Assembly: GCF_004187715.1 (NCBI RefSeq) | Contig: NZ_QZWF01000014.1 | Span: 98,565 to 162,564 of the forward strand | DNA length: 64,000 bases | Source: Streptomyces sp. F001 | GTDB taxonomy: Bacteria; Actinomycetota; Actinomycetes; Streptomycetales; Streptomycetaceae | Direction: 5' to 3' | Shown: in pieces, positions 32,501 to 41,786 of the stretch | Layout: every line of letters begins with the position of its first letter | How positions within the stretch are numbered: position 1 is the first letter of the stretch | The notes under the pieces: model-generated | What the model saw: the letters and a program-made list of their open reading frames with translations, nothing else | The model's database searches: none | What the model was told of the DNA's origin: nothing | Position numbers and translations under genes: made by a program

Positions 32501-32547
32501 TGGCCGACCGCAGCCGCTTCGCACCCGCCGGACGGTTGCGTGGCAGC

Positions 32548-35500
32548 TCACGGCTCTCCGCGGCCGGAGACCGGGCGGGCCGCGTGCCGGGCCGTGGGGT
32601 CGGCCACGAGGTTGCGCGGGTCGGCGGCGCGGTTGATCGCCGACTCGACGGCGGCGATCCGGTCGGCGAGCAGGCCCAGAGCGGCGACCGCGCGGGCGAG
32701 CGCAGCGAGATGGGGGTCCCCCCGGCCGAAGGCTGGGGGATGGTCGTCCTCCGGGCCACCGAGGGCCTGGGTGCGGACGTAGGCGGTCTTCACATCGGCC
32801 CAGCGCGCCGCCTGTTCATCAGTCAGCGTGCCGCGCAGCTCCGCCAGCTTCAGCAGGTTGGCCTCGGCGCCGGTGGTGAGGGTCTGGGCCTCGGCCGAGT
32901 AGTGGTCGTCGATGACGGCGGCGAGTTCGGCGTCGTTCATGACCGGCTGGATGCGCTGGGTGATCTTGTTCATGTTGCGGTACGAGCCCTGCAGCTGGAA
33001 GGGCGGCTCGGTGCGGGTGTCGTCCGTCTGCGCGGCGGAGGTGATGTACGCGGCGTTCACGGCGAGGATCGTCGTACGGGCCGTCAGCAGATGACGCAGC
33101 ACAGCCAGGGCGCGCTCCAGCTCGGCGGGCGGGTAAGGGTGGGCGAGCCGGTCGGCGCGGGCTGTGGGATCGCCCTCGGCGAGGCGGACGAACAGGTCGA
33201 GGTCGGCGCGGCCGCGGACGGCGAGCGGGGCGAGGACCGGGTTGGCGGTGAGGGCGTTCTCGATGAAGCTGAGCGCGAAGGCGTCCTCCTTGCCGGTCAG
33301 GACGTCGCCGAGGTTCCACACGTCGGCGCGGTTGGCGAGCATGTCGGGGACGCGGAACCGGCTGCCGGACTCGGTGTAGGGGTTGCCCGCCATGCAGACC
33401 GCGAACCGCTTGCCACGCAGGTCGTAGGTGCGCGGCTCACCGTCCCGGACTCCGTCGATGCGGCGGGTGGTGTCGCAGAGCGGGATGAACTTCTGCAGCA
33501 GCTCCGGAGAGGTGTGCTGGATGTCGTCCAGGTACAGCAGGACGTTGTTGCCCGCCTCCAGCGCGAAGTTGATCTTCTCGATCTCCTGTCGGGCGGTGGC
33601 GTTCGGGGCCTCGGCCGGGTCGAGCGAGGTGACGGCGTGGCCGAGCGCGGGGCCGCTGACCTTGACCAGGAGCATGCCGAGGCGGTCGGCGACGTACTCC
33701 ATGAGCGTGGTCTTGCCGTAGCCCGGCGGGGAGATGAGCAGCAGCAGGCCGCCGGTGTCGGTGCGCCTGGAGTCGCCCGTGGTGCCGAGCTGCCCGGCGA
33801 GGCTGTCGCCGATCAGCGGCAGGTACACCTCGTCCACGAGCCGGTTGCGGACGAACGTGGACATCACCCGGGGGCGGTACTCCTCCAGGCGGAGCCGGGA
33901 CCGCTCGGTGCTCAGCAGGGCGGTGCGGCGGCGCTGGTAGGCGCGGTGGGCGGGCACGTCGTGGGTGCGGAACGCGCGGGTACGGGCGAGGAGTTCGTCG
34001 ATGCGGAGCGTGAGCGTACGGGCGGTGATGCGCGGATGGGTGCCGAGCAGCCCCTCGACGGTCTCGGTCAGGGGCGCGTCGTACTCGTAGCGGGTCAGGC
34101 CCGGGCAGAGCTCGGCGGCCACCGCCTCGGCAAGGTCGCCGGACAGGATGTCCGGGTCGGTGGACGCGGCGTACGACGAGAGCCATGCCTCGACCAGCTG
34201 CCTGCGGGCGGCCAGGTCGCCGAGGGCGGCAAGGTCGTCGTCGTACGCGGATGTCCCCACCGTGCGGCGGAACTTGTCGAGCAGGGTGCGGACGCCGGAG
34301 CTGAGGACGAAGCCGTCCGGGCCGCTGGTCAGCTCCTCGAAGAGGTACGCGGCGGCGGCATCCGATCCGTCCCCGCCGATCGCCTCCGCCAACTCACGCT
34401 CGAGGTCGGCGATCGCTGGTGCCGGGCCGAACGTGTCCCGGGCGCGGGCCAGCGACGCCGCGCGTCGGGTCCAGCTCGTGCGTGCCTCGGCCGTCGTGCC
34501 GTGCGCCCAGAACAGTTGGGCGGTGGCACGGGCGGCCGGCTTGTGCCGCAGCAGGCCCGAAGACTCGTGCAGGCGCAGGAGCGCCCGGAGGATCAGCACG
34601 GCGTCGTGGTCGTGGACGCCGCGCTCGTAGCCCTCGTCGTACGCCGTCTCCGCGGCCTGCCGTACGAGGTCCGGCAGGCCGGCATCCGCGAGGGCCGTCG
34701 GGCCGTGCTCGTCCAGCAGCCGGGCGGCGAGGTGTTCGGCCCGGTAGACCTCGGGCGACTCCGACGGCAGGGGGTGGTTCCAGTACGGGCGGGTGGCGGC
34801 GAAGTCCGGGTCGGTCACCGGCGAGCGGTAGTCGGTGCCGGTCAGCGCGAAGGCGAGGCCGTCGCTGTGCGGGACCAGGGTGAGGTCGAGAGGCTGGGTG
34901 TTGACGGCGAAGCGGTGGGCGCCCAGGCGCAGGGTGCGGCCGTCGTCGGCGTACAGGTCGGTGCGGTCGCGCAGGGCGCGGAGGGCCTCCTGGCGGGCGG
35001 CCTTGAGGCGGCCGTCCAGCTCCTCCGCCCGGACCTGGTCGCCGAGTGCGCGCAGTTCGTCGGCGATGCGACGGACCTTGGAGGGCATCGGGTCGGAGGT
35101 GAAGTATGTGGTGACGGCATCGGTGTCGGCGAGTGTGCCCGCGCGGCGGCTGACCGTCCGCAGCACGCGGGACGCCGAGTCGGCGAGACGCTCGGCGCGC
35201 CGGGCACGTGCGTCGGCGAGGGTCTGCCTGCGCGTGGAGAACGCCTCGTGGACCTCGTCGCGTTTGTCCGCGAGCTCGCCGAGGAAGTCGTCGAACTCGG
35301 CGAACCGGGACTCCAGGTTCTCTACCTGCACCAGCATGCGGGCGAGGTGCTCGTCGCACGCCTCTGGGCTGTCGGCGGCCGCGAGCGCGCCGGTGACCGC
35401 CTGGCCGAGCAGCGCGAACTCGGCGGCGAAGGCGGCCCGCCCCTCGCGGCCCTGGAGTTCGTGGCGGCGGGTGTCCAGGGTCGCGCGGGCGCGGTTGACG

Positions 35501-37491
35501 CCGCCGAGCACTTCGGCGATCCGCTCCAGGACGGAGGTGCGGACGGTGGCGTCGCCGGTGTCGAGCCCGGCGACGACCTCGGTCACCGTGCGCAGCCCGT
35601 CGGTGAGTTCGTCGAGGCGGGCGGCGACGGGCGCGGCCTCCGCGACGGTGGCGACCGCCTCTGCGTCCACGAGGAGCCGTTCGACGTCCGCGTGGTGCTC
35701 GGCGAAGGCGTCCTCACGGGCCAGGTGGGCGACGGCCCGCTGCCCGAAGGAGGCGAGGTCGGCCTCGACATCGGTGGCGAGTTCGTCGATGCGTGCGGTG
35801 TCCGTGTACCGCATGTCCTTGAGCGTGAGCAAGTGGCCCTGGGCATATCGGAGTTCGGTCAGTCCCGCCACCCAAGCGGCGGCGCTGCGCGGGACTTCGC
35901 CGCGCAGGCGTCGTACCACCCCCGCGGCCCGCGCGGTGGCCTCGCCGAGCGCGTCGGTGGCCTGCCGGGTGAGCCTCTGGACGGTCTCGAACTCGGCCAG
36001 TACCTGCTCGACAGTGGCGCGCAGCTGGTCCAACGGGCCCAGCAGGTCGCCGAGTTCGCTGTCGTCCAGCCAGTGGTAGGAGTCGGCGGCCCGGACGCAG
36101 GCGGCGGCCAGCGCCTCGTACACTTCGGTCGTCGGGGTGGTCTCGGCGACGGCACGCGTGATGGACAGGCAGTCGGAGATGCCGCGGACGAGGTCCGCGT
36201 TGCCGACGCGGGCAAGCGGTCCGGTGCCGACCGGCTGAGCGGCGGCGTGGGTGTCGGAGACGTACGGGGAGCGCCACAGCTGGACCGGGTGCACACGCTG
36301 CGGCTCATCGCCGTCGGCGCGCAGCACCAGCAGGCCGCCGTCGTCGAAGAGCGCCCAGCCGTGGCAGGGGAGCGGGGTGGCGACCTCCTTGCGGATCATG
36401 TTGTACGGCAGCAGCAGGCTGCGGCCCTCCACACGCGCGTGGAAGGCGTACAACACGTCCTCCCCGTTGGGAGAGCGCACCTCGCGCTCGAACTCCAGGT
36501 CGGCGGTGTCGAGGTCGTACGTCTTGTGCGTGCCGGTGGCCAGGCAGTAGCCGCCGGGAAAAACGATGCCCTGGTCGTCGGGGAGGCGGCGGCAAGCCTT
36601 TCCGATGCCGTCGAGGCGGACGACGGTCCTGGTGAGCGTGTTGAACACCAGATACCGGTGGGCGTCCTCCTTGTAGGGGCGGATACGCAGCAGGATCAGG
36701 GCGCCCACGCGCGCGTGCGCGATGTCCGCGTCGGCGAGGGACTGCAGCGGCTCGTCGACCGGCTCGGCGTAGATGCCCTCGCCCGTCTCGGTGTTGTCCT
36801 CCACCTTGACGGTCAGCGTGCCGGCGACCGTCTCGACGAAGACCTCGCCCTCGACGGAGACGTGCGGGTGGCGACCGAGGACGTGGTCCTCGCGGGTCGT
36901 CTCGGTCCACTCGAAGTCGTGGGACGGCGGGAAGACGTGATCGCGCTCGCCGCGCGCGTCGAGGAAGCGGACCTGACCGTCGTCGGACAGCGTCCAGCGC
37001 AGGACGCGGATGTCCTCGGCCTTCTCGCCCGTCCGGAAGACGGCCAGCAGCTTTCCGTCGACGCGGCGGAGCTGGAGCAGGTGGGCCTGGCGGTAGTAGC
37101 GGTAGAGGGCCGCGAGCTCCCGTACGAAGGCAGGGTCGTCGAGCAGGCCGGGGACCGCGTCCTCGGGCAGCCTGTTCAGGTCGCGGTCGTGCAGCGCGAA
37201 GACGTCGCCGACGGTCGTCTCGGACCCCTGGCCGAGGAGGACGTTGTGGCCGAAGAGCAGCGCGTCACCGACGGAGACGATGTCGCGGGGCACGCAGTTG
37301 TGCTCGGTGCGCAGCCGCTCGGTGCCGGTGAGTTCGAGCCGCATCGAGCCGAACTCCTCGGTGCGGCGCGTGTTGAGCGCCTCGGCGCGGCGGGCGAGTT
37401 CGGCGGCCTGCGCGGTGAGCCGGTCGCGCAGCACCTCGTACGTGCCGGTGTCGAGTGCCTGCTGCGTACCGGTGTCCAGGCCGGTTGCCAT
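32548..37491 (-). CDS. Giant AAA ATPase with N-terminal DUF3686-type domain ('DNA repair ATPase')
   Basis: This 1647-residue cytosolic protein has three parts. Residues 1 to about 450 are a beta-rich region of DUF3686 type (NCVPRDIVSVGDALLFGHNV, FLDARGERDHVFPPSHDFEW). About 460 to 1130 is helical and rich in Glu, Arg and Ala, probably coiled coil. From about 1240 there is an AAA domain with Walker A SPPGYGKTTL (near residue 1254), Walker B NVLLYLDDIQHTSPELLQKF and sensor-1-like RFAVCMAGNPYTESG, as in MoxR/dynein-like AAA proteins. Database names such as DNA repair ATPase have no firm experimental base that I know. It is the last gene of a leftward cluster with a flotillin and a YqiJ-like membrane protein, so a membrane-linked remodelling role is more likely. 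Confidence 0.85.
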   Translation of the reverse strand: MATGLDTGTQQALDTGTYEVLRDRLTAQAAELARRAEALNTRRTEEFGSMRLELTGTERLRTEHNCVPRDIVSVGDALLFGHNVLLGQGSETTVGDVFALHDRDLNRLPEDAVPGLLDDPAFVRELAALYRYYRQAHLLQLRRVDGKLLAVFRTGEKAEDIRVLRWTLSDDGQVRFLDARGERDHVFPPSHDFEWTETTREDHVLGRHPHVSVEGEVFVETVAGTLTVKVEDNTETGEGIYAEPVDEPLQSLADADIAHARVGALILLRIRPYKEDAHRYLVFNTLTRTVVRLDGIGKACRRLPDDQGIVFPGGYCLATGTHKTYDLDTADLEFEREVRSPNGEDVLYAFHARVEGRSLLLPYNMIRKEVATPLPCHGWALFDDGGLLVLRADGDEPQRVHPVQLWRSPYVSDTHAAAQPVGTGPLARVGNADLVRGISDCLSITRAVAETTPTTEVYEALAAACVRAADSYHWLDDSELGDLLGPLDQLRATVEQVLAEFETVQRLTRQATDALGEATARAAGVVRRLRGEVPRSAAAWVAGLTELRYAQGHLLTLKDMRYTDTARIDELATDVEADLASFGQRAVAHLAREDAFAEHHADVERLLVDAEAVATVAEAAPVAARLDELTDGLRTVTEVVAGLDTGDATVRTSVLERIAEVLGGVNRARATLDTRRHELQGREGRAAFAAEFALLGQAVTGALAAADSPEACDEHLARMLVQVENLESRFAEFDDFLGELADKRDEVHEAFSTRRQTLADARARRAERLADSASRVLRTVSRRAGTLADTDAVTTYFTSDPMPSKVRRIADELRALGDQVRAEELDGRLKAARQEALRALRDRTDLYADDGRTLRLGAHRFAVNTQPLDLTLVPHSDGLAFALTGTDYRSPVTDPDFAATRPYWNHPLPSESPEVYRAEHLAARLLDEHGPTALADAGLPDLVRQAAETAYDEGYERGVHDHDAVLILRALLRLHESSGLLRHKPAARATAQLFWAHGTTAEARTSWTRRAASLARARDTFGPAPAIADLERELAEAIGGDGSDAAAAYLFEELTSGPDGFVLSSGVRTLLDKFRRTVGTSAYDDDLAALGDLAARRQLVEAWLSSYAASTDPDILSGDLAEAVAAELCPGLTRYEYDAPLTETVEGLLGTHPRITARTLTLRIDELLARTRAFRTHDVPAHRAYQRRRTALLSTERSRLRLEEYRPRVMSTFVRNRLVDEVYLPLIGDSLAGQLGTTGDSRRTDTGGLLLLISPPGYGKTTLMEYVADRLGMLLVKVSGPALGHAVTSLDPAEAPNATARQEIEKINFALEAGNNVLLYLDDIQHTSPELLQKFIPLCDTTRRIDGVRDGEPRTYDLRGKRFAVCMAGNPYTESGSRFRVPDMLANRADVWNLGDVLTGKEDAFALSFIENALTANPVLAPLAVRGRADLDLFVRLAEGDPTARADRLAHPYPPAELERALAVLRHLLTARTTILAVNAAYITSAAQTDDTRTEPPFQLQGSYRNMNKITQRIQPVMNDAELAAVIDDHYSAEAQTLTTGAEANLLKLAELRGTLTDEQAARWADVKTAYVRTQALGGPEDDHPPAFGRGDPHLAALARAVAALGLLADRIAAVESAINRAADPRNLVADPTARHAARPVSGRGEP

Positions 37492-37584
37492 GGTCGGGCT
37501 TCCCTTCGCGTTCGATGCAGTTCACGAGAGAGGGGTACGGAGCTGCCGTCTCCTGCGCGGCAGCTCCGTACCCGGGGTGGGTGA

Positions 37585-39630
37585 TCAGGCCCTGACGCTG
37601 CCGTTGAGTTCGGTCAGCGGCAGATCGGCCAGGCCCAGTTCGCCCGCCCGGTCCATGAGCTGCTGAAGCCGGCCGGAGTTGGCCCCGCCGGTCTTCATCA
37701 GCTTCATCAGCAGCGCGGAGACGGTCAGGTTCTGCACGTCGGCCGTCGACACCGAGCCGAGGACGCGGCTGAGGTCGTCGGTGAAGCTGGAGGTGCCGTC
37801 CAGCCAGGGCTTCGCCAGCGCCTGGGCCGTCTCGGAGTGCTGGACGAACCCGTCCACGCCCTTGCCGAGCGCGATCGACGACACCAGCCGGTCGAAGAAG
37901 ACCGACTCGCCTCCGACGATGTTGATGTCGGCGTTCTCCAGCCCGGTCGCCAGCACCGTGGCCTGTGCCTCGGCGACCTGCCGCTGCACGTCCAGCCCGG
38001 CGAGCCGGATGTCCTTCTCCGCCTCCAGGCGCAACCGGTACTCCTCGTGTGCGCGGGACGCCTCGTCGAGCGCGGCCATCGCGGCGGCCTTCTCGGTCAG
38101 GCCGGCCGCCTCCGCCTTGAGCTTCTCGCCGATGGCCTGCGCCGCGGCGTGCGCCTGGGCCCGGGCGCCCTCCGCCTCGGCCCGCATCCGCGCCTCGGTG
38201 GTCTCGGCCTCGGCACGGCCCGCCTTCTCGATGACCTCGGCCTCCTTGTCGCGGACCTGAACGGCCGCGAGCCCTTCTGCCGCCGCCTCGGCCTGCACGC
38301 CCTCGGCCAGCCGCAGCTTGGCCTGCGCGTCGAGGTCGGCGCACTTCAACCGGGCCTCGGCGAGGGAGAGTTCCTCGGCAGCGCGGTGCACGGCGGCCTG
38401 CTCCGCGGCCTCGGCCGCCTTGATGTCCTTGACCAGCTGCTCCTGCGCCTCCGCCTCGGCGGCGATGATCACGGCCTGCCGCTGCCGCTCCGCCTCCTCC
38501 ACGGCGCGCAGCCTCTTGATGGACTCCTCCTGCTCCGCGACCGTACGGTCCACGGCCACGCGCTCCCGGACGACCTCGGCGATGTCCCGCTTCTCCGCCT
38601 CGACCTCCTTCTCGGCGGCGATCCGCGTCAGCTCCGTCTCCCGGTCGCGCGCGATGACTTCGAGGAGCCGGTCCTTCTCGATGCGCTCGTTCTCGATGGC
38701 GATGACCCGCTCACGGTTCTTCGCGGCGACGGCGACCTCGCGAGCCTGGTTCTCTCGCTGCACCCCGAGCTGCTCCTCGGTCTTGAGGAAGGCGCCCTGC
38801 GCACGCAGCCGCTCCTCCTCCACCACCCGCGCGGTCTCGGCCTCCTCGCGGGCCCGCACGGTCTCGATCTCCCGCTTCTGCTTGATCTCGGCGTCGGCCT
38901 GGCGGCGCTCCAGCTCCAGGATGGCCTCGCGCGCATCGACGTTCTGCCGGGTGATCTCCTTCTCCTCGCTGCGCTGGGCCTCGTTGGTGCGCACGTGCTC
39001 CACGGCCGTCAGCTCGGTGATCTTCCGGATGCCCTGGGCATCGAGGACGTTGGCCGGGTCGAGCTGGGTCAGCGGCGTCTGCTCCAGGTAGTCGATCGCC
39101 GCGTCCTCCAGGTGGTAGCCGTTGAGGTCGACGCCGATGACCTCGATGATCCGGTACCGCAGCTCCTCGCGCTTGGTGTACAGGTCGGTGAAGTCCATCT
39201 GCTTGCCGACGGTCTTCAGCGCCTCGGAGAACTTCGCGTGGAACAGCTCCTGGAGCGTGTTGCGGTCGCTGGCCGGCGCGGTGCCGACGGCCTGGGCGAC
39301 CTTGATGACGTCGTCGACGGTCTTGTTGACCTTCACGAAGAACGTGATCCGGATGTCGGCACGGATGTTGTCCCGGCAGATCAGGCCTTCCTTGCCGGCC
39401 CGGGTGATCTCGATGGTCTTCACCGAGATGTCCATCACCTCGGCCTTGTGCAGCACGGGCAGCACGATCTGCCCGGTGAAGGTGACGTCGACCTTCCGCA
39501 TCTTGGAGACGATCAGCGCCTTGCCCTGCTCCACCTTGCGGAACAGCCGGGAGAAGACGAACACGACAGTGAGCGCGACGAGCAGGCCGACGGCGACGAG
39601 CACGCCGATGCCCACGGTGATGGCATCCAT
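37585..39630 (-). CDS. Large flotillin/SPFH-domain protein (YqiK type)
   Basis: A 681-residue protein: one N-terminal membrane helix (ITVGIGVLVAVGLLVALTVV, residues 4-23), an SPFH/band-7 domain (about 30-215, VEQGKALIVSKMRKVDVTFT, VMDISVKTIEITRAGKEGLI, DNIRADIRITFFVKV), a very long Glu/Ala/Arg coiled coil (about 215-565), and a C-terminal domain with NADINIVGGESVFFDRLVSS and the unique tail LPLTELNGSVRA. The VGGESVFFDRLV segment is shared with YqiK-type flotillins. Flotillins oligomerise at the inner membrane and organise microdomains. It lies between the YqiJ-like and AAA genes, same strand, with gaps of about 90 bases. Confidence 0.92.
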   Translation of the reverse strand: MDAITVGIGVLVAVGLLVALTVVFVFSRLFRKVEQGKALIVSKMRKVDVTFTGQIVLPVLHKAEVMDISVKTIEITRAGKEGLICRDNIRADIRITFFVKVNKTVDDVIKVAQAVGTAPASDRNTLQELFHAKFSEALKTVGKQMDFTDLYTKREELRYRIIEVIGVDLNGYHLEDAAIDYLEQTPLTQLDPANVLDAQGIRKITELTAVEHVRTNEAQRSEEKEITRQNVDAREAILELERRQADAEIKQKREIETVRAREEAETARVVEEERLRAQGAFLKTEEQLGVQRENQAREVAVAAKNRERVIAIENERIEKDRLLEVIARDRETELTRIAAEKEVEAEKRDIAEVVRERVAVDRTVAEQEESIKRLRAVEEAERQRQAVIIAAEAEAQEQLVKDIKAAEAAEQAAVHRAAEELSLAEARLKCADLDAQAKLRLAEGVQAEAAAEGLAAVQVRDKEAEVIEKAGRAEAETTEARMRAEAEGARAQAHAAAQAIGEKLKAEAAGLTEKAAAMAALDEASRAHEEYRLRLEAEKDIRLAGLDVQRQVAEAQATVLATGLENADINIVGGESVFFDRLVSSIALGKGVDGFVQHSETAQALAKPWLDGTSSFTDDLSRVLGSVSTADVQNLTVSALLMKLMKTGGANSGRLQQLMDRAGELGLADLPLTELNGSVRA

Positions 39631-39718
39631 GACATACGTCCTTCAGGCGTAAGGGAACTGAAGCGTGAGGGAGGGGGCTCGACGACGAGGCGGTTCGGTC
39701 CCCCGGCGAAGGTGCGAT

Positions 39719-40222
39719 TCAGGCGGCGCGATCGCGCAGCTCGAGCGCCACGTCGTACGGCGAGGCCAGGCCGGGCTCGCCGGCCTCGTGGCAGGCACGC
39801 GGCAGAGCCGTGCTGCCGCTGACGAGGACCTCGGTCTCGGCGGGCCGTGACGGCCCGGGTTCATCGGGGAAGAGGCGGTGCAACGGCCGTACGAATACGC
39901 AGGTCAGCCGCCAGGCGACGAGCAGCGCCCAGACGGGCGCCGTGATCCTCAGCAGGCCTCCGAGTACGCCCGAGGCCGCGAAGGCGTCCAACAGGATCGC
40001 AGCGCCGAGACCGAGCAACCAGGCGAACACAGTCAGCAGCGAGAACGCGACCGCGACCGGCGCCCCGCCCATGCCCCAGGCGTCGAGATCCGCGTCCCGG
40101 TCGAAACTGTCGGGCTCAGCGGCGCCCACGGCGACCAGCAGCCAGAAGCACCCGACGACGACGAGGGCGGCCGTGAACAGAAGGGCGGGGAAGCCGGTAG
40201 CCGCTTCGAGAAACCCCCGCAT
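39719..40222 (-). CDS. YqiJ-like membrane protein (flotillin partner)
   Basis: A 167-residue protein with three hydrophobic segments (ALLFTAALVVVGCFWLLVAV; VAVAFSLLTVFAWLLGLGAA; ITAPVWALLVAWRLTCVFV) and a C-terminal soluble part of about 55 residues. The start ATG 40222 is chosen because GGGGGTGAG lies seven bases before it; longer frames add non-conserved residues. Order, size and layout match YqiJ/NfeD-like partners that are encoded with YqiK-type flotillins, but the C-terminal OB-fold part looks shortened. It is the first gene of the cluster. A likely promoter is at 40,414. Confidence 0.6.
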   Translation of the reverse strand: MRGFLEAATGFPALLFTAALVVVGCFWLLVAVGAAEPDSFDRDADLDAWGMGGAPVAVAFSLLTVFAWLLGLGAAILLDAFAASGVLGGLLRITAPVWALLVAWRLTCVFVRPLHRLFPDEPGPSRPAETEVLVSGSTALPRACHEAGEPGLASPYDVALELRDRAA

Positions 40223-40413
40223 GCTCAACTCACCCCCGATATGCCCGATTCCGTGGACCACTGAAGGAGCGTTGGGCCCCGGTGCGGCACACCTTCCGGT
40301 GTCCGGCACCGGGACCGTCCTCAGTGCTCCCCCGCCACTCATCCTGCCTGCACGATGGGCCCGCCCGCACTGCCGGATCCCGGCAGTGTTCGCCAAGGCC
40401 CGGATGCCGGTTC

Positions 40414-40442
40414 CTGTTAAGGATGCGTCATCGTCGCGTCAA
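40414..40442 (-). promoter_or_regulatory. Candidate sigma-70-type promoter of the flotillin cluster; 464-base divergent region
   Basis: On the minus strand TTGACG (40,442-40,437), a 17-base spacer and TAACAG (40,419-40,414) resemble a housekeeping promoter. It is 192 bases before the YqiJ-like start. The rest of 40,223-40,686, between this gene and the divergent PucR gene, holds no other gene that I can see. The PucR gene has its own AAGGAGG ribosome site at 40,676. Confidence 0.35.
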
Positions 40443-40686
40443 GAGACCGGGGGAGTCCAGGGTTCGTGCCCTGCGGATGAGTCGCCCTGGACCGGCCGGG
40501 GCCGCGGATCGTTTCGGGCCGGTGCCCGCCATCGCGACACCGGCCGCACGCTGTGCCCTGGGGCAAAGGGCGCCCGCCGCGAACCGGGCGGTGGACTTGC
40601 GCGGCGCACCACCAGCCCGGGTCTGCCACTCTTGTCCATCGTGCGTCAGGAAAACGCCAGCAGAGCGTCAAGAACAAGGAGGACGG

Positions 40687-41748
40687 GTGACGGGGCGCGA
40701 AATACCCGACGAGTATCTGGAGGGCTATGCCCGGATACTGGCCGAGGCGAGCAGCACAGGCCGCCGCCTCACGCGGGATGAGTTGGAGTCCCTGCGGGCC
40801 CGGGGAGAGCGCGCCGCCGAGGCCGGCCTCGGGCTGCGGGCCCTTGTCCGTCGGCACCTGTCCGCGACCCGCGAGAGCTTGGCGACCCTCTCCTCCGCGG
40901 AAGCCGATCGCGTGCTCGCCGTCGTCCAGCAGGCGATCGACGCCTTCGCCGAAGGACACGAACGGGCACAGAGGCTTGCCGTACGGCAGGAGGAAGCTGT
41001 GCGCCGGGAGTTCATCGACGACCTTCTCTACGGCCGCAGTGACCTCGGCCGCCTGGCCGAACGTGCCGAACGCTTCGGGCTGCTCCTTTCCCGGGCTCAC
41101 GCGGTTGCCGTCGCCCAGGGCGGCAAGCCGGTGGAGGACACGCATCCGGCCACCCGGCAGGTGGAGAGCGCCCTGATCAGTAGATTCGGCGAGCGGCGGA
41201 TCCTGCTCACCACCAAGGACGGGCGGCTGATCTGCATCGCCCCCGGAGACCAGGACGATGTGCTGGCGTTCTTCGCCAAGCAGGCGTACGCGGCGACCGA
41301 AGGGGGGCAGGTCGCCATCGGACGCCCCCACCCGGGAGCCGGTGGAGTCGTCCACTCCTACGAAGAAGCCCTCAACTCCCTTGACCTCGCCGACCGGCTG
41401 CAGCTCCACGAGCCGGTGCTCCACGCCGCCGATCTCCTCGTCTACCCCGTCCTGACCCGTGACCGGCAGGCCATGGCCGACCTCGTACGCAACACTCTGG
41501 GCCCGCTGCAGAGCGCCCGCGGAGGCCCGCAGCCGTTCATCGACACGTTGACCGCGTACTTCGACTCCGGCTGCATCGCGGCCGAAGCGGCACGCCGCCT
41601 GAACCTGAGCGTGCGCGCCTTCACCTATCGCCTGGAGCGCATCCACAAACTCACCGGTGCCAACCCGGCCGACTCCGTCCACCGCTACACCCTGCAGACC
41701 GCCGTGATCGGCGCCCGGCTCCTGGGCTGGCCGGACAACGAAGTGTGA
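40687..41748 (+). CDS. PucR/CdaR-family helix-turn-helix regulator
   Basis: A 353-residue regulator starting at GTG 40687 behind AAGGAGG. The N-terminal half is helical (RISBP-like, GLGLRALVRRHLSATRESLA, FIDDLLYGRSDLGRLAERAE), the middle is a GGDEF-like sensor fold typical of PucR proteins (VAIGRPHPGAGGVVHSYEEA, LNSLDLADRL), and the C-terminus has the PucR helix-turn-helix (TLTAYFDSGCIAAEAARRLN, LSVRAFTYRLERIHKLTG). PucR-type regulators respond to small metabolites. Its target is unknown; it is divergent from the flotillin cluster, which makes that cluster a candidate. A very strong hairpin follows the stop. Confidence 0.87.
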   Translation: MTGREIPDEYLEGYARILAEASSTGRRLTRDELESLRARGERAAEAGLGLRALVRRHLSATRESLATLSSAEADRVLAVVQQAIDAFAEGHERAQRLAVRQEEAVRREFIDDLLYGRSDLGRLAERAERFGLLLSRAHAVAVAQGGKPVEDTHPATRQVESALISRFGERRILLTTKDGRLICIAPGDQDDVLAFFAKQAYAATEGGQVAIGRPHPGAGGVVHSYEEALNSLDLADRLQLHEPVLHAADLLVYPVLTRDRQAMADLVRNTLGPLQSARGGPQPFIDTLTAYFDSGCIAAEAARRLNLSVRAFTYRLERIHKLTGANPADSVHRYTLQTAVIGARLLGWPDNEV

Positions 41749-41755
41749 CCCGGCG

Positions 41756-41786
41756 GAGCCGGACCAGGGGGCCCCTGGTCCGGCTC
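41756..41786. terminator. 31-base near-perfect palindrome, bidirectional terminator
   Basis: GAGCCGGACCAGGGG pairs perfectly over 15 bases with CCCCTGGTCCGGCTC around a single G. It starts eight bases after the PucR stop and overlaps the end of the leftward permease relic. Confidence 0.8.

Noticed and set aside
32500..37584. 1694-codon rightward open frame opposite the giant ATPase gene
   Set aside because: It is the antisense shadow of a GC-rich gene; residues are Gly/Ala/Arg/Val-biased with no domain, while the leftward frame has clear AAA motifs.
37837..39822. 661-codon frame opposite the flotillin gene
   Set aside because: Leu/Asp/Gly-rich antisense product without motifs; the leftward frame has the SPFH domain and coiled coil.
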